A program made the translations under genes and the position numbers. Under the pieces are notes generated by a model, which was not told where the DNA came from, searched no databases, and saw only the letters and a list, made by a program, of their open reading frames with translations. Of a DNA stretch of 64,000 nucleotides, positions 10,240-21,813 are shown piece by piece. This DNA comes from Oryzias latipes (lineage: Eukaryota; Chordata; Actinopteri; Beloniformes; Adrianichthyidae). Position 1 is the stretch's first letter, and the number at the start of each line of letters is the position of its first letter. The stretch lies in contig NC_019859.2 in assembly GCF_002234675.1 (NCBI RefSeq), positions 3,255,240 through 3,319,239 on the forward strand, in the 5' to 3' direction.

Positions 10240-11118
10240 CTATTTTAAGAAGGTGTTGAGATAATAATTTGATAATAATTTGTGCTCTTTGCATACAGGT
10301 CTGGTGCAGTGGGAACACCAGCTTTTGACTTTTCTGTCTTTGGAAACTGGGCAGTTTGCACACCTCCTTCGGTCCACCTGCCTGATGCTCTCTTCAGGCT
10401 TTTTTAACCCACATCTTCCCATGGCCTCGGCACGCTTTTGAAGTTAGGGCGTGGCCTCAATGCGCCTCTTCAGATGTGGCACGACAAGCTCTTTGCCCAG
10501 CTCCTTGATAAAACACTGACGTGGTTTGCTGACACCACCCAAATAGCCAGGGTGTTACGCAGTGAAGCTTGTGTAGGCATTGATGGTGGCAACATCCAGC
10601 ATGTTGTACCAGAGAACCATGTCCACCTCCGTGTTCTCCACTGACATGAATAGTTTCTAACCATTTGATCCATTGTGTCCACAACTCCTTTTGTTTTGTT
10701 ATAGTACTGGATCACTGCTGGTTTCTTCTTCAGACTGTTGTGATTCACTGCTTTGTCACCATGCATGGTGCTCGAGAGGCACAAAAACAAAATATTTGGG
10801 ACATATGTGGATGAATAAATGATCAAATGTGATTTATTTCAAAGTCATTTTGTGTAAATACTGAGCCATATAATAAATGATATTGAAAACGAATATGGGT
10901 CATTTTGTACCCATGTTGAGCATTAAAGTGGTAGTGATACAAAAACAGTTTTATTCAAAAAGTAAGAAATGAGAAAATACAATAATCATGTGTGATGGTC
11001 TAAAACAAGTTAATTGAGGAAAACCTTGACAACTGAATGAAAGTATTAATTTATCGCAAAGATATCAAAAATAAAAACTCAGCTGGGTCACTTTTGACCC
11101 ATGTTGTGCATATTAGGG
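10240..11118 (-). mobile_element. piggyBac transposon remnant inserted at TTAA into the plakin-repeat exon
   Basis: Minus-strand frames show KKKPAVIQYYNKTKGVVDTMDQMVRNYSC (around 10640-10740) and then MGRCGLKKPEE with a C-x2-C, C-x2-C cysteine cluster (RCANCPV, WCSHCTRPVCKEH) down to 10240. These are the C-terminal catalytic part and zinc-binding tail of a piggyBac (PGBD-type) transposase, separated by frameshifts. The 5' terminal repeat is at 11118, reading CCCTAATATGCACAACATGG on the minus strand, next to TTAA at 11119-11122. Copy B of the host gene has an uninterrupted TTAA at the same codon position, so this is a genuine insertion site. The far end with its own TTAA was not found. Confidence 0.8.
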
Positions 11119-11122
11119 TTAA

Positions 11123-11285
11123 GATTGTGCTGCTTTTCGTCAACACCTGTATGCATCCGGCCAAACTCTGAAATGGGAATTTTGCCTTTTTTGTACTCCT
11201 GCAGATCGTACTCTGTTATCTTTCCCTCTTTAATGGCGTCTTTAATGGGATACTAGTTTCCACTCTTGCCATCTTGCAGCTCAGA
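11123..11285 (-). pseudogene. Copy A plakin-repeat region beyond the stop codon
   Basis: Directly after the TAA at 11286 the same frame continues to encode recognisable plakin linker sequence: LQDGKSGN, a TAG, then YPIKDAIKEGKITEYDLQEY and KKGKIPISEF. This matches copy B and the plectin/desmoplakin DRKSGRQYDI region. Two in-frame stops separate it from the kinase, and the piggyBac remnant cuts it off at 11122. It shows that the ancestral protein carried at least one full plakin repeat domain after the kinase. Confidence 0.75.
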
Positions 11286-14007
11286 TTACAAATCATCATA
11301 CAGTGCCACGCAGTGTATATCCCAGCCCGTACTCGCTATCTCATGCATCAAATCCTCATCAATCAAGCCCTTCTTATAGGCTTCATAGACAGAAATTTCT
11401 TTATCCGTATCTGGATCAATGATGACGACAAGTGGAGACTTTTTGGTCTCATGGCTCTCTGAAATGAAATCTCCCTCTCTTTGCTCCTCTTGCAGAGGCT
11501 CACAGATGGTACTGTCTTGCTCGTGGATCTTGTCTTTTTCATCCAAAATAGGATTATGTAATTCCTCCAGAGAGTCACTGTCCTGAAAGAAAAAAAATGT
11601 GTGAAGAAATGAGAAGAAAGAATGAAATAACCACTCATTCACTTTCAAATTAGGTGTTTTTAAACATTTAAAACATTTTTTCTTACCAGCTGTTTTAGAA
11701 CCTCGTAGACCTCATGAATAATTTTGGATTTATGCTTTGAGTACACGTTCTCCACCATGGGAGTAATCTCTAAAGAATTTTACATATTGAAGGAGAAGAG
11801 ATGAAAACAGAATGAATACTGGAACATTCCAGTTGCTTTTTGCAGAGAAGAACATGATTTTGAGATTACTTTGAATATGTCTGTAATTAAAATGATCTCA
11901 TACCTTCAAATGTTGGCCTCTGGGTTGGATCACCATTCCAGCACTTCTGCATTAGATCGAGCAGATCGCTCATTCCTGCTTTATCCGTCTTTGATAAGTC
12001 ATCAAGAGGGGGTCTTTGACCTTTAGCGATACACTTGCGCAAACGTGATGGATGAGCAGCTTTGTTTTGAAAACACAGAAGGAGAGAAGAAAATTAGTCT
12101 ATTTTACAGATAAAAGGACATCAGATCTTTCGTTTTCTCTTTAATTTCAAGAAATGTAATCTTAATAATAAAACTGATGGAACTTACTGGGGAAAGGTTC
12201 TTCTCCAGAAAGGATGGCCCAGAGAAAAATGGCAAAACTGATGAAAACAGAAAAATATACTTGTGACAACAATTGGAGTGAAGTCAACTTGTTTCAAGAA
12301 GACATTAAAAAATCTGTTTGAAAGTAATTTACATGATTTAAATATTATTATGTTTTCATATTATAAAATAACAATATTTAGTCATATTTAAAAAAGGATA
12401 AATAGCAAAAAAGTTATTGAAAAACAGATTTATTTAGCTTTGTTTACCTGTACACGTCAAAAGAGCGAACAGGTTTGTAGTTGATGTCATAAGCTTCAGG
12501 TGGCATGTACTTTACTGTGCCTGAAATCTCTGTTTCTTCTTCATCGCTGGGGCAACAGGTGGCAGACATTGTGCACAGACCAAAATCTGCCAGCTAAAGA
12601 GTAGCAGGCAAATAAAACTATTACATTTCAGCGTTAGAAATAAGGGAAAAAAATGGCAAGTAAACTTGGTTGTCCTCCCCAATTTTTGGTTGCCCTTCGA
12701 TACCAATATTTAACAGCAACGAAACCTACTCAGATGTCAGTACTTACATCTTTATTTCTTCTATACATCTAATATCAACTGCCTGTTATGATGGACAATT
12801 AAAAAACTCTGAAAAAAACAAACATTTTACTAAATATTGAAGCATCTGGTTACACAAAGTATTGCCAAAAACTTGAAACTAATATCTTTATATCTAGTAT
12901 CTTTACACAGATTTAAATATATTGGTTCTTTTTTTTCTTTGGTTTTGATAATTGTTGCTTAAAGAATATAAAATACAAATACTGTTGTAAAAATTTAGAA
13001 TATCATATCAATCCCATGGAAAAAGGTTTTTTTCAGTTCATGTCAGTCTGTTATGAGTGAAAGTTATAGTGTTTTATGAATGTGTTTTAAATCTTTTTGC
13101 GTGTTTTTGGAGACCTCTTGAAAAGTGCACTTGTAGAAACAGAAAGGATTGGCTAATATGCACGCACTTCGTTTGTCAGCGGAAAGAATTTGCTGCATAC
13201 GTCTCAATTCAGAGGTTACCAAAAACTAACCCTTGAAACTTGAAAAATAGTCGAAAAATACCAAAATGTTGAATAAAAGGCCAGGTTGTCACACGGACAA
13301 CCATCAGGTTCATTTGGGTTGTCCTCCGTGAAATCTGGTTGTCTCGGACAACCGGATAACCGCTTATTTCGAACGCTGCATTTATACTATTAACCCACTA
13401 TTAATTAAATGCATTTTACCTTGGCATGAAGGTCTTCAGACAGCATTACATTCTGCATTTTTAGGTCGCGGTGCAAGATACCCATTGAATGGAGGAATCG
13501 CATTCCTGAAGCCACTTCCAGAATCAGACGGCAGGCCAGAGAAAATGGAGGAGGACCTCGCAAGTTTTTGCAAAGATCCATAATAGATCCTCTGGTCATG
13601 AACTCCATGACCATTCCTTTTTGCTTGACTTTTTCATTTGGAGGGATTCCCTTATACATCCCATAAACCCTCAGGACAAAGTTGCAGGAGAACACTTTCT
13701 GAAATGTAGCCTCCTTTAACAGTGATTCCTCCACACTGCAACAGAAAAACATGTTCTCAGTCATTCACCTAGTAGACTGGGGAGTAGATGATGCAGCATA
13801 CAATTAGTGAAAATCATAAAACGTGTTCATTTACTTAACATCATGCAGTATCTTAATGGCCACATCATGTCCCATTTTGCGATGCCTGGCCTTGTACACA
13901 CTGCCAAACCCTCCTTTGTCAATCTCTGTCCAGTCCAATAAGGAGTCATCATCAAACTTGTTGATCTGGTTGTTTTCTCCCATCATATTTCTGAAGAGTG
14001 TCAGGAC
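11286..14007 (-). CDS. RIP-like protein kinase fused to a plakin-type linker repeat (copy A), 399 aa from the first in-exon ATG
   Basis: Seven exons join in frame: 14007-13835, 13735-13420, 12593-12448, 12237-12188, 12059-11904, 11769-11687, 11582-11286. From ATG at 13986 they give 399 residues with no break. The kinase domain spans about residues 19-280: KGGFGSVYK (25-32, first loop glycine replaced by Asp23), VAIK Lys45, gatekeeper region MVMEFM (92-97), HRD Asp141, DFG Asp159, PPE 187-189 and DVYSFAIFLW. These resemble RIPK-family kinases, and all catalytic residues are present. After helix EVYEVLKQL (about 301) comes an acidic linker, then VVIIDPDTDKEISVYEAYKK (about 353-372), which closely matches the linker repeat before the last plakin repeat domain of plectin and desmoplakin. 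TAA at 11286 stops it early; homology continues in frame to 11123, then piggyBac. Exon 1 opens in phase 0 with an acceptor, so coding may start further upstream. Confidence 0.8.
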
Positions 14008-14509
14008 CTTTTATATGAAAGGAAGAAAGAAAACTCTATGTGTAACACCACTCTTTTTAACACATTTGTTTTTACACAGAATGAAATATTTTGAACTTTT
14101 TATTTTGCATTTTTACCAAAGGTCATTTTTTAATAAACAGAATAAGAACAAGACTGTAATTAATGGCTTCCATTTGAAATCAATGTATTTGTGAAGAGAC
14201 GGATAAAGCGAAGCTCTGAAAACATAAGAGTTATTGAACCGTGTTCACGATCCAGTTACCGGCCAGTTACAGGCCAATACAATGCTAACAACTAATGGTC
14301 TATCAGGCTGCGGTGGCCATTTAAGATACAACCAACAACAAATCTCGGTACAAGCTAACAAATCTTAAAGCGCTAAAATCAATCTTGGAACAAATGAACA
14401 AATACTGAAAACACAACAGCAAATCCCTGAATAAATAACAGAGTCCGGAAACACAAAAGCAAATCCGAGTGCAAATGACCAAATACAAAATAGTTTGAGT
14501 GATTAAATG

Positions 14510-14975
14510 AAGTATTTCACATGGGTTGGTCCGAATGCATAAGTATGCGTGTGTGAACATCAGTTGCATTGTGTACATGTTGACATGTTTTGTATATGGG
14601 CATTTTTTGGAGCCAACAGGTATGTTTGTGGCATTTGGATGTGTGTGTGGACAGGCCCCGCCCCCTTTTGAACTTATATTAATTGTAAACCTGACTGTAA
14701 TGATAGTAAACATCCAACAAGCTTCACAGGTCTACCCCCCCCCCTTTTTTTTTTCTTCTTCCCCCCGACATCCCTCTCTCACTTCTTTTCTTTTCTGTCC
14801 GGTCCAACAAAGGACTGTTACAGATATGAGTAAGATGAATTAAGTTTAGCCTAAATTACAAAAGGGGTTTATTTAAATATACACCTAGTGTGTCAAAAGA
14901 TTCATAACACCTATTGAAACAGTAAAGTATGTCCAGACGAGTCTTCTCAGCTGTTGGACAGGACAAAAAAAGAGA
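14510..14975 (+). mobile_element. GC-rich retroposon family, copy 2 (5'-truncated)
   Basis: This copy matches the 3' third of the 3899-5287 element: shared blocks include GCATAAGTATGCGTGTG, GTGTGTGGACAGG..CCGCCC and TTACAAAAGGGGTTTAT, followed by the terminal CAGCTGTTGGACAGGAC and a run of A. It lacks the GC-rich head. It lies upstream of kinase exon 1 of copy A. Its 3' end is also found at 23465 in copy B, where it marks one edge of the deletion of the kinase exons. Confidence 0.65.
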
Positions 14976-15069
14976 ACACTCTATGTGGAGACAGTCAATG
15001 TTAACCTGTGGTTCAGTATTTACAAAAGGATGAAGCATTTACCCAAATGTTAAACAGATTAAACAACAG

Positions 15070-15720
15070 GTTCCAAAAATGATTCTGTGTTTAATGCCAC
15101 CGCCGTGTTCAGAGTTTAAGCAAATGTGTCTCAGATTTAGCTCATTAGTGGCAGCATCTGCAGATGAACTGCATCACTGTCACAGAGACATGGTAAACTG
15201 TGGATTCCTCTCTAAATTCTGTTCAGATGACAAATGTAGGCTCCATAGATGTCTGCGATTTCAAGAATACAGGACATTTTTAAAGGTAGTGACTGCTTTT
15301 AGCGGTGGTGTGACTGCACTTACTGCATTTTATGGCACTGTTTGAGGACAGGAGTGTTTTGTTACCAAGCCTTTTGATTTGTTTTTGACCTGTTTCGACA
15401 GAGTTATCTAAAGTCATTGGTTGATGCTCGTGTATGTAATAGACATTTTCAGAGAATGAAGAGAAAATCTACCAACATTTATTCTTATTTTAAGAAAAGA
15501 AGTACAGCAGAAGGAGTGAAAGAGATGGTAGGGCAGCAACAGAGGTATAGTGAGAAGGAGGAAGATGAGACAGAGCAGCATGATCCACAGCCTGTATTAA
15601 TGACAGAATATAATGAGGAAGACAAACATGAGACGGCATCAGACGAAGGACAGTCAAAGAAGAAAGGCAGAACTCATCAAAATCAGGGTCTCGACCTGTA
15701 TATCAGTAGGCATTTAAGTT
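15070..15720 (+). pseudogene. Duplicated segment with a hAT-like transposase N-terminal relic
   Basis: A plus-strand frame at 15456-15728 begins MKRKSTNIYSYFKKRS and continues with an acidic, glutamine-rich stretch. A basic MKRK...FFK/YFK start followed by an acidic linker is common in fish hAT/ZMYM1-like transposase-derived proteins; the zinc finger and catalytic core are absent. The same segment occurs at 23640-23787 plus 25703-26490 in the copy B half, interrupted there by L1. Homology is at nucleotide level on both sides of the frame, so the segment belongs to the local duplication. The gene label is weak. Confidence 0.45.
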
Positions 15721-15942
15721 TCTGTTAGTTTTCTAAAGGTTGTTTTACTACGTTTAGTAAAGTGAATTTTGAAAATACAGCTCTTGGCTTTTGTGTGCCA
15801 CCTCAAGATATAAGGCGACACTGCCTTCCATGAAACAGGTAATGAAAACAGTTTTAAATTATATATTAGTTTGATCAGGTGGTAAATGAAGGTAAAAGTA
15901 AACTGGAGCATCAAATTTGCCAATTTGATGGTATGGCCTCAC

Positions 15943-16020
15943 CGTAGCTTCCTCCATTTCAGCCAAGTCGGTGTTTTTTCCTATCTTGGTGGTCAGTATT
16001 TCCAGGCGGTGACTTGAGAC
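15943..16020 (-). other. Candidate upstream coding exon of the kinase-plakin gene (78 bp)
   Basis: On the minus strand a pyrimidine-rich tract ending CCTGCAG precedes base 16020, and GTGAGG follows base 15943. The 78 bases between them are open and encode VSSHRLEILTTKIGKNTDLA followed by EMEEAT. The exon starts and ends in phase 0, the same phase as kinase exon 1 at 14007, so splicing would read ...EEAT-VLTLFRNMMGEN. This would give the kinase an N-terminal helical extension. It is only a candidate: I cannot find the next exon upstream. Confidence 0.4.
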
Positions 16021-16439
16021 CTGCAGGGTGAGGACAAGTGGGGGGGGCAACTTTTAAGATCACTACTGTTAATCCAGAAAATGTTCTTTTTGCAAAAACT
16101 TCAGAGAAAGTTCACTCTCCAACATAAAAAATTGCCCTAAACTGCATGATTTTTTTCTTTTGGCCAAAATCTGATGATCCAGATCAGTTTACAAAATCTG
16201 ACAAACCAGAGAATACATTTCATAGCAGAGAAATCCTTCACATTCTGAATACTTCTACGCCAGTGAAGGTTTGCTGATGACTCTTGCATTAATGTGAAGC
16301 TTTGCTAAAGTTTAAAACTTAAACATCCTGATGGTTATGACATTTTATCTGTAAAAGACCCCAAAAACCAATCCAATCTAATCAAAAATCAATGTATTTA
16401 ATTAATAAAGGACGTATGTTGTTTGCTGTACTTTGCAAT

Positions 16440-17262
16440 TTTAGTTGGCTAGCATCCTGGCAGGGGTTCCTGGGTCGACGCCTTCTGGGCGCAGGGTAGG
16501 CGGTGGCAGCCGGCCAGGAACAGCGGCCGGGGGCCATGCTGGGTGGCTGGTCCTCTCAGGGCGGCCTGGCGTGTGGGGATCCTGCTGGCCGTAGTGGTGG
16601 TCGGGTGTTTGGCGCTGGGGATCGATCGTCCGAAGGGGGTTACTGTGTGGTGACGGGGGGAGGGGTTTGAGAGTGCATGGGTGGGGACAGGCCTTGGGGC
16701 TGGCTCGCCGGACCTACTGGGACTCACCCTCTCCATTGCAGAGTGGGGTGGGCATTAGGGGAGATATTGGAGGAGGGGTTGTGGAACATGGTGGAGGAGG
16801 GGGTTGTAGAGGGTAGAGTAGTTTTGGGGGGGTAGTGGTGGAGCTGTGGGTGCGCGGTGATCTTTGGGATGCTTGGGTCGGGTGCCAGGCATGGCCTGCG
16901 GTGACAATGATCCGGCTGGGTGGTGGGCGGCTCATGGGTCCTCTGGGCCCTGGATTCGCCCTTGGACCGAGTCTTGGTGTCCAGTGCCTGGTGGCCCCAA
17001 TGGCTGCTGCCTGGTACGGCGGAGCACGCCTGTCCTGTGGCCTGGGGGTCCTGACGCCAGGCTCGCCTATGCCTTTGGTGCCTGAGGGGCCACTGCAGGG
17101 GGCCCCCCTCTGCACCTGGCTGCATTAAAAAGTGATAATGCATACTTTGTCTGCCATTAACCCTTACACATATAACCTCTTTTTGTATAGTTTGTCTGTC
17201 CAACACAAAAGGCCTTCAGCCCTCTTCTGTTTGCTCAGTTGTTGGACAAAGCAAGTTAAAAA
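16440..17262 (+). mobile_element. GC-rich retroposon family, copy 3
   Basis: The stretch 16450-17120 is strongly GC-rich (GGCCGGGGGCC, GGGGG runs), like the head of copy 1. After about 80 ordinary bases it ends with GTCCAACACAAAAGGCCTTC, TTGTTGGAC and a run of ten A at about 17253-17262. The 8-bp stem GTCCAACA/TGTTGGAC is preserved. No protein is recognised; the open frames reflect GC content. I did not find a convincing target-site duplication here. Confidence 0.55.
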
Positions 17263-18329
17263 AAAAAGAGATGTAGACTTTAGCCGTCTCACACTCCCAA
17301 AGGAATCCTCACCTCCTCAAAAATGCCTCCATTACAGAGGCGAAGCAGAGATAATTTAAGTCTCTTTTCAAGCAGCTGTAGAATGACAACAAGAGAAGAA
17401 GGAAACGCGACACACTTCTCATCTCTGGAGGAGGAATAAACTACACACATCCAACATTATTGCCACAGAGGAAAAACTCACTTGCTTTTTGTCTTCCTCC
17501 TTTGTCTTCCTCCCCCTGTGCCTTCCTCTCCCTCTCTGTCTTAACTTTCTCTCAGATACACATAAAAACAACACACACACTCATACCTACACAGGTATGG
17601 CACCTCCCAGGCAGGTAACATCCAACCATTTCAAGTTGTTCTGTTCTCTGCATTTCTTCCTCCTCCTCCTCCTCCTCTTCCTCCTCCTTTCTTCAGGCTT
17701 TTGAGAAAATTGCGCAAACTTCTTAGAAAATTGTCCAAGTGTTAAAAACCACAAATAACATTTTCTCTAGTTCTGCTAAAGCAAAAATAACATTTAGTTT
17801 GGTAATTCTGTTGTGTTTTGAAAAATCATTGAGATCCACTTAAAGCTCAAATAAAAGCTGCAGGCTTACAAAGGTTTAGCTCTGTATTCAGATAATTATG
17901 GGATGTCATGTTGTGCTGTGACATTTTAAAAATGAGCTAGAAAGTGTCACAGAAGGGTCACATGATAGTGTTGCCACAGGTTTACTCTGGATAAAACCTA
18001 TTTCAGCCAAACACAATCAAGAAATCATACCGTTTATAGAAAGTGCTGGGGGCCGAATATTATTTACAGTATTTTATAAAAGGAGCCTGTGGGCACGTGC
18101 AAACTTGAACGCAGGCTTTGGACATGCCTGGTTTAAACAAATCAGTTTGCTCATCTTCAGTTCCCGGTGCAGATTTTTGGATATTGAGTCATTGGCTGTA
18201 TTAGTCCGATGAGGTAAAGAGAGAGCTGAGGAAGAAAGCAAAGCTCTCAATTTATCGGTCGATCTACATTTCAATCAGTAGTAGTTTTAGGTATGGGCTA
18301 TAAGGGCAATTGTCTGGGGCGCAAATTTA
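17263..18329. other. No recognised gene; CT-rich microsatellite at 17658-17695
   Basis: A CCT trinucleotide tract lies at 17658-17695 and a pyrimidine-rich stretch at 17480-17560. The remainder is AT-rich and I see no gene. Confidence 0.5.
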
Positions 18330-18456
18330 AAGGTTACACACCTCTGGTTTGTCAGAAGATTCATAACCCCTGTTGTTAAAGTAAAATAAGTCCAACACAA
18401 GAGGCCTTCAGCTCTCATCTATCTGCCCAGCTGTTGGAGAGGACAAGTTAAAAAAA
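18330..18456 (+). mobile_element. GC-rich retroposon family, copy 4 (3' end only)
   Basis: Only about 125 bases of the 3' end survive: AGATTCATAACCCCTGTTG, then GTCCAACACAAGAGGCCTTC, CAGCTGTTGGAG, GGACAAGTT and nine A. Severe 5' truncation with a preserved 3' end supports LINE-type insertion. From 18457 to 19030 I recognise nothing else. Confidence 0.6.
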
Positions 18457-19030
18457 AAGACAAAATAAAAAAGAATGACATTATTGGCATGAGCTGAGTA
18501 ATCTAATGGCACACCATGATCCAGGTGTTGCGCAATCGAGGCTGCGCTCTGTGCTCATACCATACTCACCTCGCAGCCTGCGCCCTTTACCCCTTCCCTA
18601 TTACATTTGCGGCTCCTTCTCAAAGGCAGGAGCGCGTGCTGCTGCAGGGAAAGCAGTTCGCAGGTTTCAGGCTTTTACAAACTCTATGATATAACAGATA
18701 ATAGAAAACCAACAGTGGCACATATTTTTTGTTTTAGCAAGCATTCTGTTTCTTGAAGGACAAACATAAAAAACAATCAGCACAGAATTGCATTTTTGAG
18801 TTTTTATTTTTTCAAGTCGTTGTGAAACAGGAGCAGATGAAAAAAGGCTGCTTGAAAAATAATGTATTTGTGAGATAAAAAATAAATAAATGGGTGGGCC
18901 AAAGAAAAACAAATATAACAACATTTTTGAAAGGCCCCTCAACATTGTCTCTCAATTTCTTAAAAGTCAGATTCTCCAAAAGTAAGTCACACTTCTTGGA
19001 GTCAAAACTAAAACGAAACGAGGAATGGAT

Positions 19031-19230
19031 TGAGCTTCAAATCAAATCAAAATTTATTATAAAGCACTTTTCCTATAAAAACACAACACAAGTGCTTTAC
19101 ATGAAGAAAAATAAAAATAAAACATGCCAACAAGCACAAAAATTAAATGGATCCCCCTCTGCAGACCTGCACACAACCTCCCACTCCCTAAACTGATGGG
19201 GATAGACAATGGGAAATACCAAGAACTCTC
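19031..19230 (-). mobile_element. L2-like LINE 3' end
   Basis: Read on the minus strand this has TGTAAAGCACTTGTGTTG and a short terminal (TTTGA)n tail at about 19031-19048, the usual 3' end of fish L2-type LINEs. No coding part is attached. Confidence 0.55.
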
Positions 19231-19539
19231 ATAGCAGAAAGTAATAAAACACTTGAGGTAAGTTTTATAGAAAATTAAAGACATACTTCACATTTACAGA
19301 TAATCTGTAAGAACTAAAAAAGTAACTCCATATTTATCAGTTTATATGGTTTATTAGCAAAAGTGTTTTACGGCCGTTATTGTATCAACCAATGAACAGT
19401 AAAGCTGCAGCATTTCATTTGCTTGAATCTAACAGATTTCGTGTTTAACTTTGAAAGATCGAGTAGAAATGGTGGAAGAAAAACCATAGCAAAACATTAA
19501 AAGCTGCAGAAGCCTGCATTAGATATTATACAGTCAAGA

Positions 19540-21481
19540 TTCAAGATTCAAGATTCAAGATATTTATTTGTCATTGTCAGTGGAACAATGAAAATGCGTC
19601 TGGAGCCTCAACAACAGCCACTCAGTTCAGTTCACCCAAAAAAAAACCCATAAATAAATAATAACCAAAGTGCAGCATCAGTACGAAAGGAAACACAGCA
19701 AGGACTTAACATGAAAAAAAATAGATAATAAATAGGACATTAAATAAGACATTCAGTGTGCACAAGATTTTAAGTTAGTAGCAGTAATGCAAGACCAGTT
19801 TTCACAGAGTTCGCAGTGTGGTCAGATAAGGAGGGGGGGGGGGCAGTAGCTAGGAGGGACTGTTCAGCAGCCGCGCAGCCTGTGGATAAAGGCTGTTGCT
19901 CAGTCTGGTTGTTTTGGCCTTAATAGACCTGTACCTCCTTCCTGAGGGGAGCAGATGGAAGATGGGCTGGATGGTGCGGGTCACGCAGGATGTTCTGGAC
20001 TCTCTTCAGACAGCGGGTGGTGTAGAGACTACTCATCTCTGGGAGAGTGGTCCCAATGATTTTCCCAGCTGTTTTCACCACCCGTTGGAGTCTCTGCTGA
20101 TCTGCCTTTGTGCAGCTATGAAACCACACTAAGAAACTAAATGTCATTACACTGCTGATGGCACAGTTGTAGAAGTTCACCATCAGTTGCCTGGAGATTT
20201 TTGCCGCCTTTAGTTTCCTCAGGTAGTATAAGCGTTGTTGAGCCTTCCCCACTACTGAAGCAGTGTGTGGACCCCATGATAGGTCCTCCGTTATTGTGAC
20301 CCCCAGAAGTTTAAAACTGGTCACCCTATCCACCATCTCCGTGCCAATGGAAAGTGGCTGATGGTTTATACTGCGACTTCGGAAGTCAACAATAATTTCC
20401 TTGGTCTTTGTGATGTTTAGTATCAGGTTGTTATTGTTGCACCATGACGCCAAGTGTTGCACTTCTTTCCTGTAGTCCGTTTCATTATTGTCGTTGATGA
20501 GTCCAAGCACTGTAGTGTCGTCAGCAAATTTAACGATGAGGTTGGATGAAGATGATGAGCAGCAGTCATGAGTATACAGAGAGTAGAGTAGAGGGCTCAG
20601 CACACACCCTTGGGGGGCCCCTGTGTTGATTAAAACAGTGGATGAAGTGTACTTTCCTACTCTAACCCTCTGTTTTCTGTTGGTTAGGAAATCGGTAGTC
20701 CAGTTGCACAGTGCGGTGCTGAGTCCAAGGTGGTGTAGCTTGGCTCGAGGCTTGAATGGCCGAATCACATTAAAAGCTGAACTGTAGTCCACGAAAAGAA
20801 GCCGTGCATAGGTGTTCTTATGCTCCAGATGCTCCACTAGCCTATGGAGCACAATGGCGATGGCATCCTCAGTTGACCTGTTCTTCTTGTAAGCGAAATG
20901 ATATGTATCCAGTGAAGGTGGTATTGCAGCCTTGATGTGTTTTATGACCAGTTTTTCCAGGCACTTTGCAGGGATGGGAGTGAGCGCCACGGGTCTGTAG
21001 TCATTTAGACATGTTACCTTTGATTGCTTAGGAATGGGGGTTATTGTAGCAGATTTGAAGCTGGTGGGGACCCATGCTGTGGAGAGCGACAAGTTGAAGA
21101 TGGTGGTAAAGATGTCAGTCAGCTCCTCTGCACAGTCCTTCAGCACCCGGCCCAGTACACCATCAGGCCCGGCTGCTTACATGGTGTTGATGTTTTTCAA
21201 AACACCGCTCACCTTGTGTGTGCTCAGGACTGGGGGGGTGTCGGTAGAGTGAAGGGGGGGGTAGGATCTTTATTTTCTCTGGCAAAACAGGCATAGAAGA
21301 GGTTTAAGTCCTCAGCCAGTGTAGGACAGCCCACTGGGGGTGGTGGTGATTTCCTCTTATAGTCCGTAATTGCCCTAATGCCCTCCCAGACCTGTCTGGG
21401 GTTTGTGGCGGAGTCAAAACTGACTTCAATGCGCCTTTTGTATTGTTGCTTTGCAGTGTTGATGCCTTTCCGTAAAGCAGT
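19540..21481 (-). mobile_element. Rex1-like LINE with a nearly continuous reverse transcriptase
   Basis: The minus strand carries a 408-codon frame (21146-19920). It contains NDYRPVALTPIPAKCLEKLV, HFAYKKNRSTEDA, LFVDYSSAFNVI, GAPQGCVLSPLLYSLYTHDC, catalytic VKFADDTTVLG and TKTKEIIVDFRS. These are the ordered motifs of a Jockey-superfamily (Rex1-like) reverse transcriptase with both aspartates. Upstream coding continues to about 21480 (WEGIRAITDYK, then AGPDGVLGRVLKDCAEEL) with one TAA near 21178. A frame change near 19960 shifts the C-terminal LLPSGRR block out of frame. The 3' end carries an ATTCAAG tandem at 19545-19561. The endonuclease is missing. It is probably young but defective. Confidence 0.85.
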
Positions 21482-21608
21482 CGGGCTGCACAGTGGTGCA
21501 GTGGTTAGCGCTCTTGCCTCACAGCAAGAAGGCCCCGCGGAGCCTATAGGCTCTGGAAGCCCCATGACCCCGAAAGGGACAAGACGGGTTTAGAAGATGA
21601 AAAGATGA
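21482..21608 (+). mobile_element. tRNA-related SINE
   Basis: The head reads CAGTGGTGCAGTGGTTAGCG followed by CTCTTGCCTCACAGCAAGAA, a very common fish SINE head with a tRNA-like A box (GTGGTTAGCG). The tail ACGGGTTTAGAAGATGAA is a decayed form of the widespread GGTTTAGAAGATGGATGG tail. It abuts the 5'-truncated edge of the Rex1-like LINE. Confidence 0.6.
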
Positions 21609-21813
21609 ATGTCAAACAGTCATTAGTTTAAAGTTTAGTGTCAACAACAAAAGTTATACAGAATCAAATCTATTTTTGCAATTTGTGCAAATATTTTATC
21701 TTGACAGGCAGTTGTAGTTGTAGATATCTCCTGAGTCAAAATGCTATAGTCCACAAAACTTTTTTCTTTTTATTTCCAGCGGTACTCTTTTACCCCGTAG
21801 CTTCACAAACAAG

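Noticed and set aside
15079-15345. 88-residue open frame as a gene
   Set aside because: It shows no family resemblance and the frame is not kept in the duplicate at 23640-25770.
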